Source of the DNA: Bagarius yarrelli
Lineage: Eukaryota > Chordata > Actinopteri > Siluriformes > Sisoridae
Length of the DNA stretch: 64,000 nt
Assembly: GCA_005784505.1 (NCBI GenBank)
Contig: VCAZ01000001.1
Location: 7,027,597 to 7,091,596, forward strand
Direction: 5' to 3'
In this document: one piece after another, positions 1-12,635 of the stretch
Numbering within the stretch: the first letter of the stretch is position 1
How the letters are laid out: every line of letters starts with the position of its first letter
Translations under genes and position numbers: made by a program
The notes under the pieces: model-generated
Told to the model about the DNA's origin: nothing
Databases searched by the model: none
What the model saw: only the letters and a program-made list of their open reading frames with translations

Positions 1-850
1 GACACACCCACATTTCCATATTAGGCTTTTTTACACAGATCCATCTAAATCACATTTTTGGTGTGTATGGAAATCGATTCCAAAATAAATAAACAATGAC
101 TTTTTTTACCTCTGACATTTTTTAGGCTGGTATTCGCAGGGTTACAGCGACACTAATGAAATCCTTGTTTATTTTCATGGCCTCTCTTGGCATGGGCAAT
201 AGTGAACATTGTGTTCTAGTGTGTCTTTTTTTTTGTCTGACAACCATCTACCTTGCCAAAGAATGTGCTTTTGAATGGACTCCAGCTTTCTCTCTAATGT
301 TTTGTCTTGCCAACTTCACTGCTATTTCCTCTTATTCAAAACTATAGCTATATATTTCACACTAAATAAATGTCTTTTCCTTTTTTTAGCTACAGCTTTT
401 TGTGTACCAGCTTCTATTACAAGAAACAAAATTATCCATTCATTAACACTTCCTGGTTTTTAACTGGAAGCTATTGGCTAGCTATGACGCTCTGTAATGA
501 ATATTACCAGCGTCTTATGTTAATTAAAATTAAGTCAAAAAAGTTAAATTTAAATGGCACTGTTAACATTATAGTAGTACTGGTTACTGATGGGCGTCTA
601 AAATTATTATTTTTTTAAATAGCCAATGAAACCCCTACTTATTGGTATCTACCGGAAATGCACTAGCATGTCACAAAAATACCATTTATATATATTTATC
701 TAAACATTCTATTTCAGATTTAGTCTCATTTTTGACTTCCACCCTTCTATAAAGGTTTTTAACTTGCTTTGGCGCCTGGCTTTATTTTGGCAAATTTCGA
801 TATTGTAATTTTTTTTTTTTAGCTACAAAATTCTTCGTAAATCAGTGCGA
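1..850. other. Intergenic, no feature recognised
   Basis: AT-rich sequence with only short chance open frames. No repeat family, splice-like exon or RNA gene was recognised by eye. Confidence 0.6.
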
Positions 851-856
851 GGATGT

Positions 857-1010
857 CTGGGGTGCAGTCGGTGTTCCAGTTCATCCCAAAGGTGTTCAGC
901 GAGGGTTAAATTCAGGGCTCTGTGCAGAACACAATCTCTCTTCTGGTTTAAGTGAAGGTTTAATGTAATGCTACTATATACAAAGACATTCTAGAGACCT
1001 GGTTGCTTTT
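857..1010. mobile_element. Two head-to-head fragments of a Tc1-like transposon
   Basis: Positions about 857-955 resemble, on the minus strand, the part of a teleost Tc1-like transposase gene that encodes the region around the third catalytic residue (text such as 'gttccagttcatcccaaag' and 'cagggctctgtgcag'). Positions about 962-1008 resemble another part of the same family on the plus strand ('tacaaagacattctagag'). The two pieces face opposite ways, so this is a rearranged relic with no coding capacity. Family assignment is from memory of the common fish element. Confidence 0.55.
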
Positions 1011-2240
1011 TAATGTAGGTGTGCTAGTAGTAAGGTGTTCATAAACCCACCAAACCCTCTCTCTCCATCCTTCGAAATGAATTCCTCACTACGCCACAGC
1101 TTCTGCAAAGTCTACCTCCGAGTTTTATCTCCGTTATCATTCTGTAATTGGACTATCTTTACAGCTGTAATCTTACTTTGCATATATTCTGATCTTTCTC
1201 AGTGTTTATTTTATTTTTGAACCATGTTACTTGGTTCTTTTATTTTTTTCTCTTTCTGATTCTCTTTCAGAAAAACACTTGCAGAAATATAAATAAGAAA
1301 GTCTTATTTGTGTTTTATTAAGCTGGTCTGAAAAAGTGTTTAGTTCATGTACGTTCTTACAAAAGCTGCCTCGGTTCACCGGAAACCCTACTCGCCGCCT
1401 CTCTTTCCTGAGAAAAGGTAAAATCCCCGCGGGAGGTCTGGCACAGCGCCAAGACCACGTCACCCAACAGCACAACTACTTGTCCAACTGACAGGTCATG
1501 TGGCCTATCAGGAGCCAATCATTTCCAAACTAGTCTACCGTGACACAGGTCCCACCCTTCCTGTGCTTGCTCTCTCCTTACCACACACACGTACACATAC
1601 ACCTTTTTCAGATATTAGCCGATAGTATGAGTGCGAAAGACGGGCTCATTTTAACCAGGTCTGTGATGTATAGTCATAACTCAAAGCTTCACTCATGAAC
1701 AAATTGTGAGCTAAAAAAATAACAAGAACAAAAATGAAATAAAAAATAAAGTGTGACGCACTTAAAATTACATTAGCGCATCCTATAAAAGAAATGATGT
1801 TACGAGGCTCCTAATGTGTCGACCTGCATTTTGCATTTGTGCACCTGAAGGGAAAAGAGGTGAGACATTCCTATACGGTAAAGTAGAGACAGAGAGAACA
1901 AGACACACACACAGATAATCCATACACATATGTCCGTGTGGATAATGGTTTAAAAAAATTTAATGACAGAAAAGAAGAGATAAAAAGATGTAAGACAGAA
2001 CGCAAGCTACTCACCTTAGTCCGTCATTCAATCTGCCTCGGTTTCAGCGCTCGTACATCCCTCCTTCTTTCTCCAAAGCGCAGAAAGAAGAGAAGCATGG
2101 TGCTTGAGAGAGAGGAGAGAAATGCACAGTGCTGAGCTGTTTCCTCTCCTTAAACTAAGCCGTCACTTCTCTCCCTCCCTTTTTCTTTCTTTATTAAGAA
2201 GCATCAACTGACAATTTCACTCACTAATGAAACTAGAGCA
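1011..2240. other. Intergenic, pyrimidine-rich, no gene
   Basis: Contains several T- and CT-rich stretches and CA runs near 1,580-1,610 and 1,900-1,915. No gene or repeat family was recognised. Confidence 0.5.

Positions 2241-2243
<3 letters not shown>

Positions 2244-2292
<49 letters not shown>
2244..2292. repeat. (CT)n(CA)n compound microsatellite
   Basis: About 19 CT units are followed directly by about 5 CA units. The Ser-Leu open frame across it is purely repeat-encoded. Confidence 0.95.
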
Positions 2293-2299
2293 CACAGGT

Positions 2300-3220
2300 A
2301 CAAATGGCTTTTTCTGTTCCTCCAAAGTCCAGTTTTTCTTTGCCAGGCTCCTTTTGTGACTCTTGGACAGATGAATCATTCGATTGCACAATTAGACAGT
2401 GAAAACACACTTTTACAGCCAGAAGCGAGTGGGTCAACAAGCCATATTATCCATTTATCTATCTATACTTTTCTATCTTACTACCATACAGTAGATCTAC
2501 TCGAATGAAAACTAGAACTTTGCAATCTGTAATAGTAGTAGAATAAACATCTATTGAAAGCCTCTCAATCACCCTTGTGACAACGTAAATGAATCGGAAA
2601 CTGTTTCCAGTTAATAATGATGAGTACGAGGATGGGAATGGTCAGCAACTGCGAAGACAGAGACCGACTGGGACCTCTGTGAGAAACAGGACTACAGTGA
2701 CAGTTGATTATTTGGTTAGTGTGTAATGACTGCGCTGAGTTTCAGATTGACTAAGCTGCTAGATGATTGAAAGATCACACGTTGCACACTCATCAATAGA
2801 GAAAATAACGCATAACCATTTATGCTCTTTTATCAACTTTCAATAATTTGACATGAAATAAAAGTTTTTACAGACAAAAAACAAACATATTAAATGTTAT
2901 TTTGGAACAAAATCCAATACCCTCTTTCTGACTAACCATTTAATTTAATTTGAATTTGTTATTTTATTATTATTATTGGATCAGTACATTAAAGAATCAG
3001 CCACAAAATCTATTAATATAAATTACTGCCCAGCCTTATTTTGGTCTGAAAACTGTCCAAAGCACAACGCTCTACCTAATTAAATTGAGTGACTTACAAT
3101 TAAAGCTAAAATGTTTGTACTCTATTTGGGTGCACTAACCACACCAGATAAATCATTAATATTTATGTGCATTCCCAATTCTCGATTAACTAGCTAAATA
3201 TTTAAAGCTTTTACATTAAC
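2300..3220. other. Intergenic, nothing recognised
   Basis: AT-rich unique-looking sequence without a supported feature. Confidence 0.5.
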
Positions 3221-3221
3221 A

Positions 3222-3315
3222 TCATGGCATTTGACAGACATCCTTCGTCCAGAGAAACCTCTCTCATTTACACAACTGTGGAGTTGAGGGTTAAGGGGCC
3301 CTTCTGACACCATAG
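3222..3315 (-). mobile_element. SINE subfamily A, truncated copy
   Basis: Reads in reverse orientation as the tail and part of the core of the SINE found in better copies at 34,728-34,915 and 59,955-60,145: 'ggcatttgacagacatcc', then an 'acaactg...gagttgagggttaagggg' stretch. The tRNA-like head is missing, so this copy is dead. Confidence 0.65.
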
Positions 3316-3589
3316 TCAAGAAAAGTTTTACCAGTCATTATGTTTGAAATGAGTGACATGCATAAAAAGAAAAAAAAAAAAAATTACATAGCATTGTGCA
3401 ATACTGAAAGCGTTTGATTTGTAAGTTTAGCACTGCTACTGCACTTACTTACAAAAAAAGAACTCTGTTGTGATTCCCCTACATTTCCCATAATTACTGG
3501 TATAACTAACACCCTAAAAATGCTAACGAATTGCTAGAAAAAAAGCGCAGTCCACTAAAAAATATTATATCAGACCACTGTTAAATAGA

Positions 3590-4035
3590 CAAATCTGATT
3601 GGGTAGAACGTATTAGCTGCTTAGTATGCAAATTACAGACGATCCTGGATGATCTACTACTCACGTCCTCATTTTGAAGTATACATACAACATACACTAC
3701 TACCTGACAAGGAGACAGAAGAGACGACTCGTTATATGCAGAAGTGGTGGAAAGCACCATTGCGGCACTTTTCGAACGCTTTAAGTAGCTTAAAGTGCTT
3801 AAAGAAAAAAACATTGCTACTTGCAGTGAAATTGCACTCGTTTAACATTATTCAAGTTAAACATTATCCAACTTGCGCTGATGTGACGCAGTCACGTGAC
3901 AATATCAAAATGGCAGATGTAGTACTGTACATCCAAATTTTATTCATACTACCCGTAATCACTTGTATAACGATCGTAAAGTAGAAACTTACAGAAATCT
4001 GGTTCGTACTTTAGTATGCGATTTCATACAAAGCC
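3590..4035. mobile_element. Probable non-autonomous DNA transposon
   Basis: The block contains 'ttagtatgcaaattacag' near its left end and 'ctttagtatgcgatttca' near its right end, plus an internal 'tcaaaatggcagatgtagta'. This resembles a dispersed fish repeat that I know only by sight. Ends and target-site duplication could not be defined. There is no coding capacity. Confidence 0.4.
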
Positions 4036-4239
4036 AAAGTTAATGTAATGAAACATCAGCTCCAACAATAGTGACAGTGTCCGCAAACATAGTACATTCG
4101 ATAGCGCCGACCAGATTATAAAAGCTCTGATAGACAAAAAGATGTACAAGTAAGCAGCAAGATTATTGTGCAAACAGCATGATGTGTGGCAAAATGTATT
4201 TTGGGCTTTCCTAGCCTTTGGGGAATATAGAGGCATTGC

Positions 4240-4640
4240 TGATTCTCCGCCAGGTTAACACCAAGAAATTTGGTGCTCTTGATAATCCCTACAAAGGATC
4301 CGTCTAGCTCTTTGCCCTTCTAAAGTCAACAACTATCTCCTTGTCGATGTTCAGAGACAGGTTGTTGGCTCTACACCAGGCTGTTAGCTGTTGCACCTCC
4401 TCTCTGTATGCTGACTCATCGTTCTTGCTGATTCTTGCTCAGCAGTGTCCTGAGCACACAGCCCTGTGGGGCGCCAGTGCTCAGTGTGGTGGTGCTGGAG
4501 ATGCTGCTTCCAATCCGGACTGACAGTTCTTCCAGTGAGAAAGTCCAGGATCCAGTTGCAAAGGGAGGTGTTCAGACCCAGCAGGCTCAGCTTCTCAATC
4601 AGAGATAATTGTGTTGAATGCTTAACTAACGTCTATAAAC
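4240..4640 (-). pseudogene. LINE reverse transcriptase fragment, internally deleted
   Basis: Translated on the minus strand this shows a LINE reverse transcriptase relic in broken frames. From about 4,630 downward there are a short FIDV-like stretch, then words like NTSLCNWILDFLTGR, a stretch reading STGAPQGCVL (the usual segment after the catalytic block), and then, after an abrupt jump, LTAWCRANNLSLNIDKEIVVDFRR and KFLGVNL. The sequence between the APQGCVL block and the AYREEVQQL block, which should hold the catalytic FADD-type motif, is missing. Stops and frameshifts confirm it is dead. It is probably of the CR1/L2/Rex1 group, but the clade is uncertain. Confidence 0.75.
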
Positions 4641-4649
4641 AGCATTTGC

Positions 4650-5520
4650 ACGCATGTATAAAAAGGTTTTTATGCTAACATTTCATGGCTGGATAATGTT
4701 TTGTGTTGCAAAAACACATACCAAAATAACGTCTGCAGGTCCAGAGATAATTAACTATTTGCAAACATTAATCCGAAACCAGAAATCAACTTCAAAAGGA
4801 ATCAGCAAATGGAATTTTTCATACATCCTGGTTAAATAAAATATCGGAATAGTCAAGTAATTTGTAAAAAAACATGGTTGCAATAGCAAAAAAAAGTGCT
4901 AATTAGGACGTTTGAGTGTCACGTAAGAAAAAACATCTATCTATCCATCCATATATCTATCCATCCATTCTTCCATTCATCTTTAATAAATGAATACAGA
5001 TTAACAATTGTTCCAAACACAAAAACATTTAACACTTCCTTATTTTCACTAAATTATTTATTTATAAAGAATACTATATACTTTGCAATAAATGGTTACA
5101 GTCGTGTAACGTTAATAATTGAGCACAGCTACTCGAATATTTATCATTTTGAACCTGTCGTTTGTTATGAAAGTGCTTTTCTGTGTTTTGGCTCAGAGTG
5201 ATTAAGCTAGACTTAAATCTGTACACCTGTGATAACAGATAAGGAATGTGCTATACATGTACTTTGTACTTTGATGACAAAACACATGGCCACGTGTTTG
5301 TGCGTAGTAGTGCTTTAAAGTCAACATATTTGAATGTTTAGAAGTGGTAATTGGGCAATGGTCAAGGACAGAGCAAAAGATAAATTTTACTACACATAGA
5401 TAAGCTTTATGTAAGCCTTATGTAACCATTTGCTGCTACTTAGTTTGGTTTGTTCTCTTAAATCATAGATAATATATTACAAGAATGAAATCATTTTAAA
5501 AAAAGATCTAGATCGTATAT
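4650..5520. other. Intergenic, nothing beyond short ATCC/ATCT runs
   Basis: A degenerate CTAT/CCAT tetranucleotide patch lies near 4,935-4,985. Otherwise AT-rich with no supported gene. Confidence 0.5.
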
Positions 5521-5527
5521 TAGGATG

Positions 5528-6035
5528 CACATTAACCAGCTGCCTGGCTTATAATATTGACTAGGTCTCTTTGTGCCTCCCAAACAGCTTTAAAGACAAA
5601 GATCACTGACCCACAAGACCTCTGATTGTGTGCCCTTGTATCTGACATTAAAAGTTGTAAGGTAGGACCTCCAGAAATTGGACTGGTTTGTCTAGTACAT
5701 CTCACAGATTCCCATATGCAATCAAATTTGGAAGCAAAGTAAACAAAGTATTTTAAGGTCCTGCTAATCATGTACCTTAAACTATTCTTAAACTATTCTT
5801 GCACTGTTCCTTTAGAACAAAGCCACTGCTTTTCATTAGAGACTGCTATGAAGGGGTGTATTTGGTCTGCAGCAATGCTCAGGTAGGTGGTACGTGTTAA
5901 AGTAACATCCGCATGAAAGCCAGGACCATCACACTTGTGCCTTCGATTTGCTTCCTTTCCATAACGCATTCTGATGCCATCTCTTTCCCAGGGAAGCAGA
6001 ACATGAACACACCGCATGATTTTCCTAATGCTTTA
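5528..6035 (-). pseudogene. Tc1-like transposase pseudogene, C-terminal half
   Basis: On the minus strand, from about 6,017 down, the translation reads HADVTLTRTTYLSIAADQIHPFIAV, and further on a segment with IWESVRCTRQ, then RSCGSVIFVFKAVWEAQRDLVNI. These correspond in order to the middle and end of a widespread teleost Tc1-like transposase (HVDVTLTRTTYL... ...HLWDVLDKQVR... ...RRVRAVLAARGG). Frameshifts and the loss of the DDE-bearing stretches show that it is inactive. Family match is by recognition, not by a database search. Confidence 0.75.
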
Positions 6036-6157
6036 CAGTCCTGTTCTTACTTCTTATTAACGTTCTAAATCTTTTTCTAGAGTTTTGCCAACGGATTCAT
6101 AAATTCTATTGATTAATGTGCAATAAAGGTATAACCAAATTAAACTGTGTTTATAAG

Positions 6158-7087
6158 CACTGGTGTGCAGTCTGGGCAAGCAGGATTTTCCCTACTGGCC
6201 TAAACACTATCAGAAGCACTGACCTACATTTACATTCTAAATTCCAATATTTGCTCCATAAAATTGTATTAATAATTAAACGTAAAAAATGTTATGTTCT
6301 CTTGGCTGCATTGCTCTCAGTATGTTCATGTGGATGTTGGATTTTTTGTCCAATCAGATTTCAGCCTTTATGTGCTGCCATGTCAATCTAATCTGCCCAG
6401 AGCCCTCAGAAATCAGTAGTGCTGCCCATGTAAATTAAACTATTAGCAGTGGGACCGTTTCTTACAGTAACCAATTAGATTTCAACATTCGCCTTACAGG
6501 CTAGCTGGGCCCACAATAACATCAGCATTTATTCGTCCTCTGATTGGTTGATTAGAGAAAAACTGTTCGACTAGCAAAACACGTCTGTAACGATCTGCAC
6601 ACATGAATACAAATGAATTAGATTTTTTTTGCCTACAATGGCTGACAAGGAGGAATCCATTTTCAAGGCGGAATTTAACAGAAAAGTTGAGGAGAGTTCA
6701 GCTAACCCCGAAGCTAACTAGCCTGCGAGCGGTACTACTGACCTTCAGCCTTTAAATGTATGATGTATTTCATTTAAATTTATGTTTTTGTGATGTTATT
6801 AGATATATATTGATTCAGAACTGTTCAGATGATGTACGTGGCCCAGTTGCGGTTGTATTGTAGATGTTTGGAGTTGTCTTAAGTGTGTTTCTTGCTTTAA
6901 TAAAAATGCTATTAACCCTCAATATGCAAAATGCCCCTTTCTGTAATGCCACGCGGTGTTATAATACGTTTTTGTACGGTATTGATGGTTTCTATAATTG
7001 CAACATGATAGTGGTGCTATTAAAACCTGTACTGGTCGGGTAAATCCCCTCTGAAGGCCTAGGTACTAAATGCACGGCCCGCCGCTG
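6158..7087 (+). mobile_element. Non-autonomous hAT transposon with target-site duplication
   Basis: A 930-bp element. The left end begins CACTGGTGTGCAGT and the right end, reversed, begins CAGCGGCGGGCCGT; these match at 9 of 14 positions and the pattern CAnYGGYG is hAT-like. It is flanked by TTTATAAG (6,150-6,157) and TTTATAGG (7,088-7,095), an 8-bp target duplication with one mismatch, as expected for hAT. Inside, a start codon at 6,649 opens a 27-codon frame beginning MADKEESIFKAEF, followed by a poly(A) signal near 6,899. This looks like a stub of the original transposase reading frame after an internal deletion. It cannot encode a transposase. Confidence 0.75.
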
Positions 7088-7095
7088 TTTATAGG

Positions 7096-10000
7096 CGAGA
7101 TTGAAACTCACAAATATCCAAAAACAAGAACAAAAATCTAACCCCAATGTCTCAAAATCTAACCCAAGTGTCTCTTTCAACATACCAGTTTAGTTAGTAA
7201 TTTTTCCCCACATCTCATTCTCTTCCTTGTCTACCCAAGATTAGAAGCCTGTATGCATGAGGGGAAAACAATGAAGGAACTTTAATATAAAATAACTCGG
7301 GTACTTTCCCAGAAGAGATGGCCAAAGACTTCTTGTGAATTTGTGCGAAATGGCCTGAATTGGCTGGGCCGACTCATTTGCTATAGACTGGAGACATTTG
7401 GCTTTGAGATCAAAATATGAATATGAGAAGAGTTTAGGATTTTGGCTTTTTTTCCTTGGTTTTATGTCAAGGTGCTGAAATACATGGAAGACGGAACATT
7501 TTGTATCGTACCATCAGAGTTTTAGAAGATGTGACAGAAAGGTGTTTGGTTTTTACCCAGGAGTGCTGTGCTAGACTGACTGCTTATAACAATAAATAGC
7601 TTGGAATGTCTAATCTTGGTTTCACACTTTGGAATTACCTGTGAATAAATGTGAAGATCGGAGCACTAAGGGGAAGCATTTATAAGAAGTCATTACTCGA
7701 ACAGAAGCTATAGCAAATTTAACAACTTTGAAAGCTACAGAAATAAAAAAACAAAACAAAAAAAAACATTAATTACTTCAAGTACTACAGTACTTCATTT
7801 TTTACACATTAAGCCAATGCTTTCTTCAACTGTACCAGTCCACCAGGTAATTTAGAATAATTCTAGAAAGTTTTTCTCAACGTTTCCCCCCATAACATTC
7901 AAAAATTGTTGCATTTTAAAAAGCTGTGAAGAAAAATCCCCCCCCCCCCCAAAAAAAGCAGCCAGGGACAGAAACAACCTCCAATTAACAGGTAAACTGC
8001 ATAATACACAATAAACAATCCACTGTTAAAAAAAAAGATTTAACAACAGAATTAGAGTCCACACCATAAGATGCAAATTACTCAACAGTGAGGTTCATCT
8101 TTTGTGACTCAGATTTCCAATCTGTTTCTCGTCAAAGTAATAGAAAGGTCACAGTGTGAATAAAGAAAGGAACTATTCATGATCTGTAAAGCATGGTGGT
8201 GGTAGTGTCATTGCTTCTGGAACTATTTGGGGGGCTCTTTTTCATTATTGTGGGTTTAAATTCCTAATTCCAAGGCAGCTTTTCAAAAATAAAAATGTGA
8301 TGCATGTTGCTATGTTTTTTGGTGAATTGATGCAATAATTGGTAAGTGGGAGAACTTCACTCGTCTGCATTTTCTTTGAAATAAGACACTAGGAAGTGTG
8401 TTCGGTGATGTTTTTTGAGGATTGTTATATCAATTTACAGGGGGAAAAAATGCAACAAAATAAAGGAATTTTATCATGAGGTGCACAACACCATAAACCA
8501 ACACAACAGCATTTTACCTCCTAAAGAGGTAATGGAAACTCATCACAAATAAAGAACCCCACAATTCAGTAAATGACAGGTATCTAGGCAAGCAAGGGGC
8601 ATTCAACAAAATACAAATTGTTTTTTTTTTATATTTATTTTCTAACAATTTAAAACGCTTTTGTTTTAATAAAATTTTGTTCACCTCACCTTCACTGGGT
8701 CTGTTACCAAGTGTCCCATATTTGATGTTGTTTACGACAGCCAGGTGTAAATACCAGGAAATAAAAGCTGAAATTCTATACTTTCACCTCGTATTTACCT
8801 TTTGATATCAAACCCAAATGTCTTTGAAGTAGATCACTACCATGGAAGCAGGTTAAAGTAAAATTCTGTGTCTATTACACACGACCTGTAAAGGAGAGTT
8901 TGACTGTGTGTCTGTAGGTATTTATTTTGATGCATTACAGACAGAAAAAGGAATTCATTATGAAAGTACATGTAAAAGAGCGGGAAAAAAAAAATAACAC
9001 AAAAACACAAAATGTTTGTGTCAGCAGTTCTTACTTATAGTGCTACTTAGGGGTCAGTTACAGTAAAGGGAGGTCAAGGTAAATATATATATGGTGTTCA
9101 TATGTGCATTATTTCTGCTAATTTAACGTCCTCTTTTAGGAAATGAATCATATCTACATTTTGCAGCGAGTATTCATATGCTATATGAAACCAGGGGGTT
9201 GTTATAAATAGTTCTAAAATAACAATATGACTTCTATTATTCAGGTCTTAGTCACACATTACAATGATCATTAACAAACTTTTGACATTTGCTAGGTTTC
9301 TAAATTTTGTAGAAAATAAAAACTTGCGAAAAGTTGACTTGTATGAAAATGGGCTAACATGACTAACGGTAGCTGCAAGCGTATTTGCTAAATAAATTCT
9401 GATGTGGCAAATATTCATCCCATGTGACCGATCTGCATTTCCGCTCCCGTTTGCTTGCCTTGTTTTATTTCCGGTTGGTTACTAGGTTACTAATACCACA
9501 ATCAGCCATATGAACAACTTGAATGAAAAGAATTAAATTCATATTGGTTTTTCTTTTTTTTTTTTGCGAACTTTTTCGCAAAAAGAAAAGATTCACTTTA
9601 TGTTAGCATAGACACCACGCTAATGTTGGTAGTGATCAATCAGCATGAAACCTTAATAGTATGTGTCGTGGATCTAGTAAGTTAAGCATTCTGTATATAT
9701 AGTGTATCTATAGTTTGTAGGTTTTGTAAATAAGTCTTGGACGTTTTAATTTGCAGTTAAATTTCTTGTCCCCCCCTCCCCTAGACTAGACCTGGACTGG
9801 GCATTAGACTGGGCATTTACTAGCCATATCCGCCTTATTGGTTGTCCTGGACTGACCTGCAAAAGATTACTTGGCAATTAAGGGTCAACAAATAATAAGA
9901 TTAGATCCATGAGTGCAATACAACTGCATAATTTTTTATCTTAAAGTTCTTCTCATATATATTAAAGTCGTTTCTTAAAGTCGTTTGCGCATGCTAGTTT

Positions 10001-12049
10001 GTGCTAAACCAAGTTTGTTTAAACATGGAGTTTTAAAATAAAATGTTGACATCTGCATCTTAAATATAAGAATTTGGTGTATTGTATTGGTCTGGCCACC
10101 AGTACGGCCCAAGTTAATTATGTGGCCCCTTGAGGAAAAACTGTCTACCCCTGACCTAGATGAACTTAATGTAAAGAGAAATCACCAGAAAATTCCTTTT
10201 TTATTTACCCAAATGACTTCTCAAAGGTGGCGCGTGTTAACAAGAGAGAAACAGAAGCAACACTGCCCTCACCAGTTGCATTACAGTCTTGCATTCTACC
10301 TTTAACTGCAATACCAATTATCGCATGACAGCATTGTTTTTACAATATTTACCTAGAAAAGAACTAATTTGTTACTATCTGGAACAGATTATGTATTCAA
10401 TCATATTTTATATTATAAACATATGTACATTCACTTATATTTCTATATAATCTAGTATCTTTGTGGAATAACTTTTTAATATGATAATCATCTGACCTAA
10501 ATTTAATTTTATAATGTTGTGAATTATTAATGCTTTTTGTGGACAACATTAATATCAGCCGATTACGGCAGCGAATACTGCTGTTAAATATGTGCTACTG
10601 CGCAACAAAAATATCCACAGAAAGCAAGATCTGAAACTTAATACGGAGGAAAAAGAGACATGACGTCCACTGAAAGCCACAAGACATCTGTTTTGTGTGT
10701 GTATTTGCATTTCACTGTGAGCATGCATATGAAGCCTGAATCATTATGTTTATATGTAACCTTGTGATTGCTAAGGTGTTTGTTCAGCCATCTGTGTGTA
10801 CAGTCTACTTATGTGTTCAGAGTGTGTGTTTGTTTGCCTATAACTGCATTATTAACTTGTTCGTACAGTGTGTGCCAAGCAGCTGCCTACGGTTCTAGTG
10901 CAAGGATTAGCACCGTATGTGTGTGTGTGTGTGCGCGCATGTAAAAGTAAGAGAATGCAGACAGCCACTAGGTGGAGGCAGCTGTTTGTAGTCCACTTAA
11001 CTCTAGAAAAAAAGACCTGGAGAGAATACTGCATGGTCATGATGACCAGACGGACAGATTGCGTAGGCTATTGCAGATGAGCTCATGTTTTGGGGGCCTG
11101 TGAGCTGGAATGATGGGATTAGACATATGGCTGTATATCAGTGTAATAAAATATAACAGAATTTCTGCTATAGAAATAAATAAAAGAAAATACATTAGGG
11201 GATAAATATAATAAACAGAGTAATTAATTTTCAGTTTGATATTTTTATGTGTTAATTTAAAGCCCTTGAGCTCGAACAAGCTTTTATCCTAAAGACAAGC
11301 AGAACTTAAATAGATGATTTTAAAACTCTTTACGATCCTCCTGCTGCAGAAAATATTGCTGACCCTAATAATACTATAATTACATAGAACAGACCTAAAT
11401 TACTTATTTAACCTTTATGTTTCTGCACATGTTTATTTACAGAAAGCAATAAATGTCCTCGCTCGCAATATAAATGATTAGTAAATTTATTTTAATTAAC
11501 CAATTTTTATCGCATCCTTTACGAATGCAATAAATACAGATTAGTTTTTTTTTTGTTTTTTTTTAAATAAATGCTGGGTTATTAGTATGTCCTGTTGTGT
11601 TGAATGTCTTCAACTGCGCTTATCAGAATCATTATCCTTATTTATATAGCATTTCTATTTTGAAGGCCAAATCTCACTGCTTTAACCAGCCGCTTTAAAT
11701 AACTGGTGTTTTTTAATACCAGCGAACCAAAAACATACATTTACAAGCATGGCTACAAATTCAAGACAGATGAACCTGATATAAATCCCAGTTCTGATCC
11801 ATAGCTTCAAACATGATGCTCAAGATGGTGCAGTGAATGTAGAACCAAACAGCCTGTGTAGCCCAAATAACGTGCTGTCCTTTTTTTTTGTTGCTAAATT
11901 GACTATTAGACTATTATATTTACGCTATGTGTCGAATGTAAGGCAGAAAATATCCTTGTCACAGGAAGGAGACTCAAGCAGCAATGTGTCTAAATATGGT
12001 GGGCACGCCAGGGCCATTTTTCTAAAATGTAGGACGATCAGAAACAGAG
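7096..12049. other. Intergenic, mostly AT-rich, no gene
   Basis: Almost 5 kb without a supported gene. A C10A7 homopolymer pair sits near 7,939-7,957. At about 8,190-8,235 the text 'aagcatggtggtggtagtgtcat' resembles a Tc1-like fragment. At about 10,075-10,160 the text 'gtggccccttgag...ctacccctg' resembles the end of a fish DNA element. A GT run with GCGC lies at 10,917-10,938. None of these is intact. Confidence 0.5.
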
Positions 12050-12438
12050 CGAATAGAGGGAGAGGGAGAGAGAGAGAAAGAGAAAAAGAATGAGAGAGAG
12101 AGAGAAATGGAGAGAGAGATAAGAAGAGAAGGAAGGAGAGCGAGAGAGAGAAGGTAGGAGCGCAAGCAAGAGAGAGAGAGCGCGAGCGAGAAGAACAAAA
12201 AAGGAAGTAGCGTGCACGAGAGAGAGGGCGAGAAAGAGAGAGAGAGCGAAGGAAAGCGTGAGAGAGCGAAGGAAAGCGAGGGACAGAGAAAGAGTGTGAG
12301 AAGGAGAAACAGAGAGGAAGAAAGAGAGAAAGAGAACAAGCGGGAGAGAAGGAAACAGACAGAGAGAGAAGGAGAATGAGAGAGAGGAAGAAAAAGAGAG
12401 CGAGAGAAGGAGAATGAGAGAGAAAGAACAGAAAAGGA

Positions 12439-12478
<40 letters not shown>

Positions 12479-12635
12479 CAGCGAACAATCACAAGCGAGA
12501 TAGAATGAGAAAGAAAGCGCGAGAGAGAAGGAGAGAAAGAGAGAGAGGGAAAGAAGAAGAACGAGAAGGAGAGAGACGGGGGAGAACGAGCGCAAGCGAG
12601 AGAGAAAGAGGGAGACAGAGAAAGAGCGGAAACAA
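12050..12635 (+). repeat. 600-bp polypurine (GA-rich) tract
   Basis: Nearly every base on the plus strand is G or A, with sparse C. It includes a pure (GA)n run of about 34 bases around 12,441-12,475 and irregular GAGAG, GAAGG, GCGAG units elsewhere. The long Ser/Leu/Phe-rich open frames on the complementary strand (up to 254 codons) arise only because a polypyrimidine strand lacks stop codons. The tract is expected to be able to form triplex (H-DNA) structures. Confidence 0.95.
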
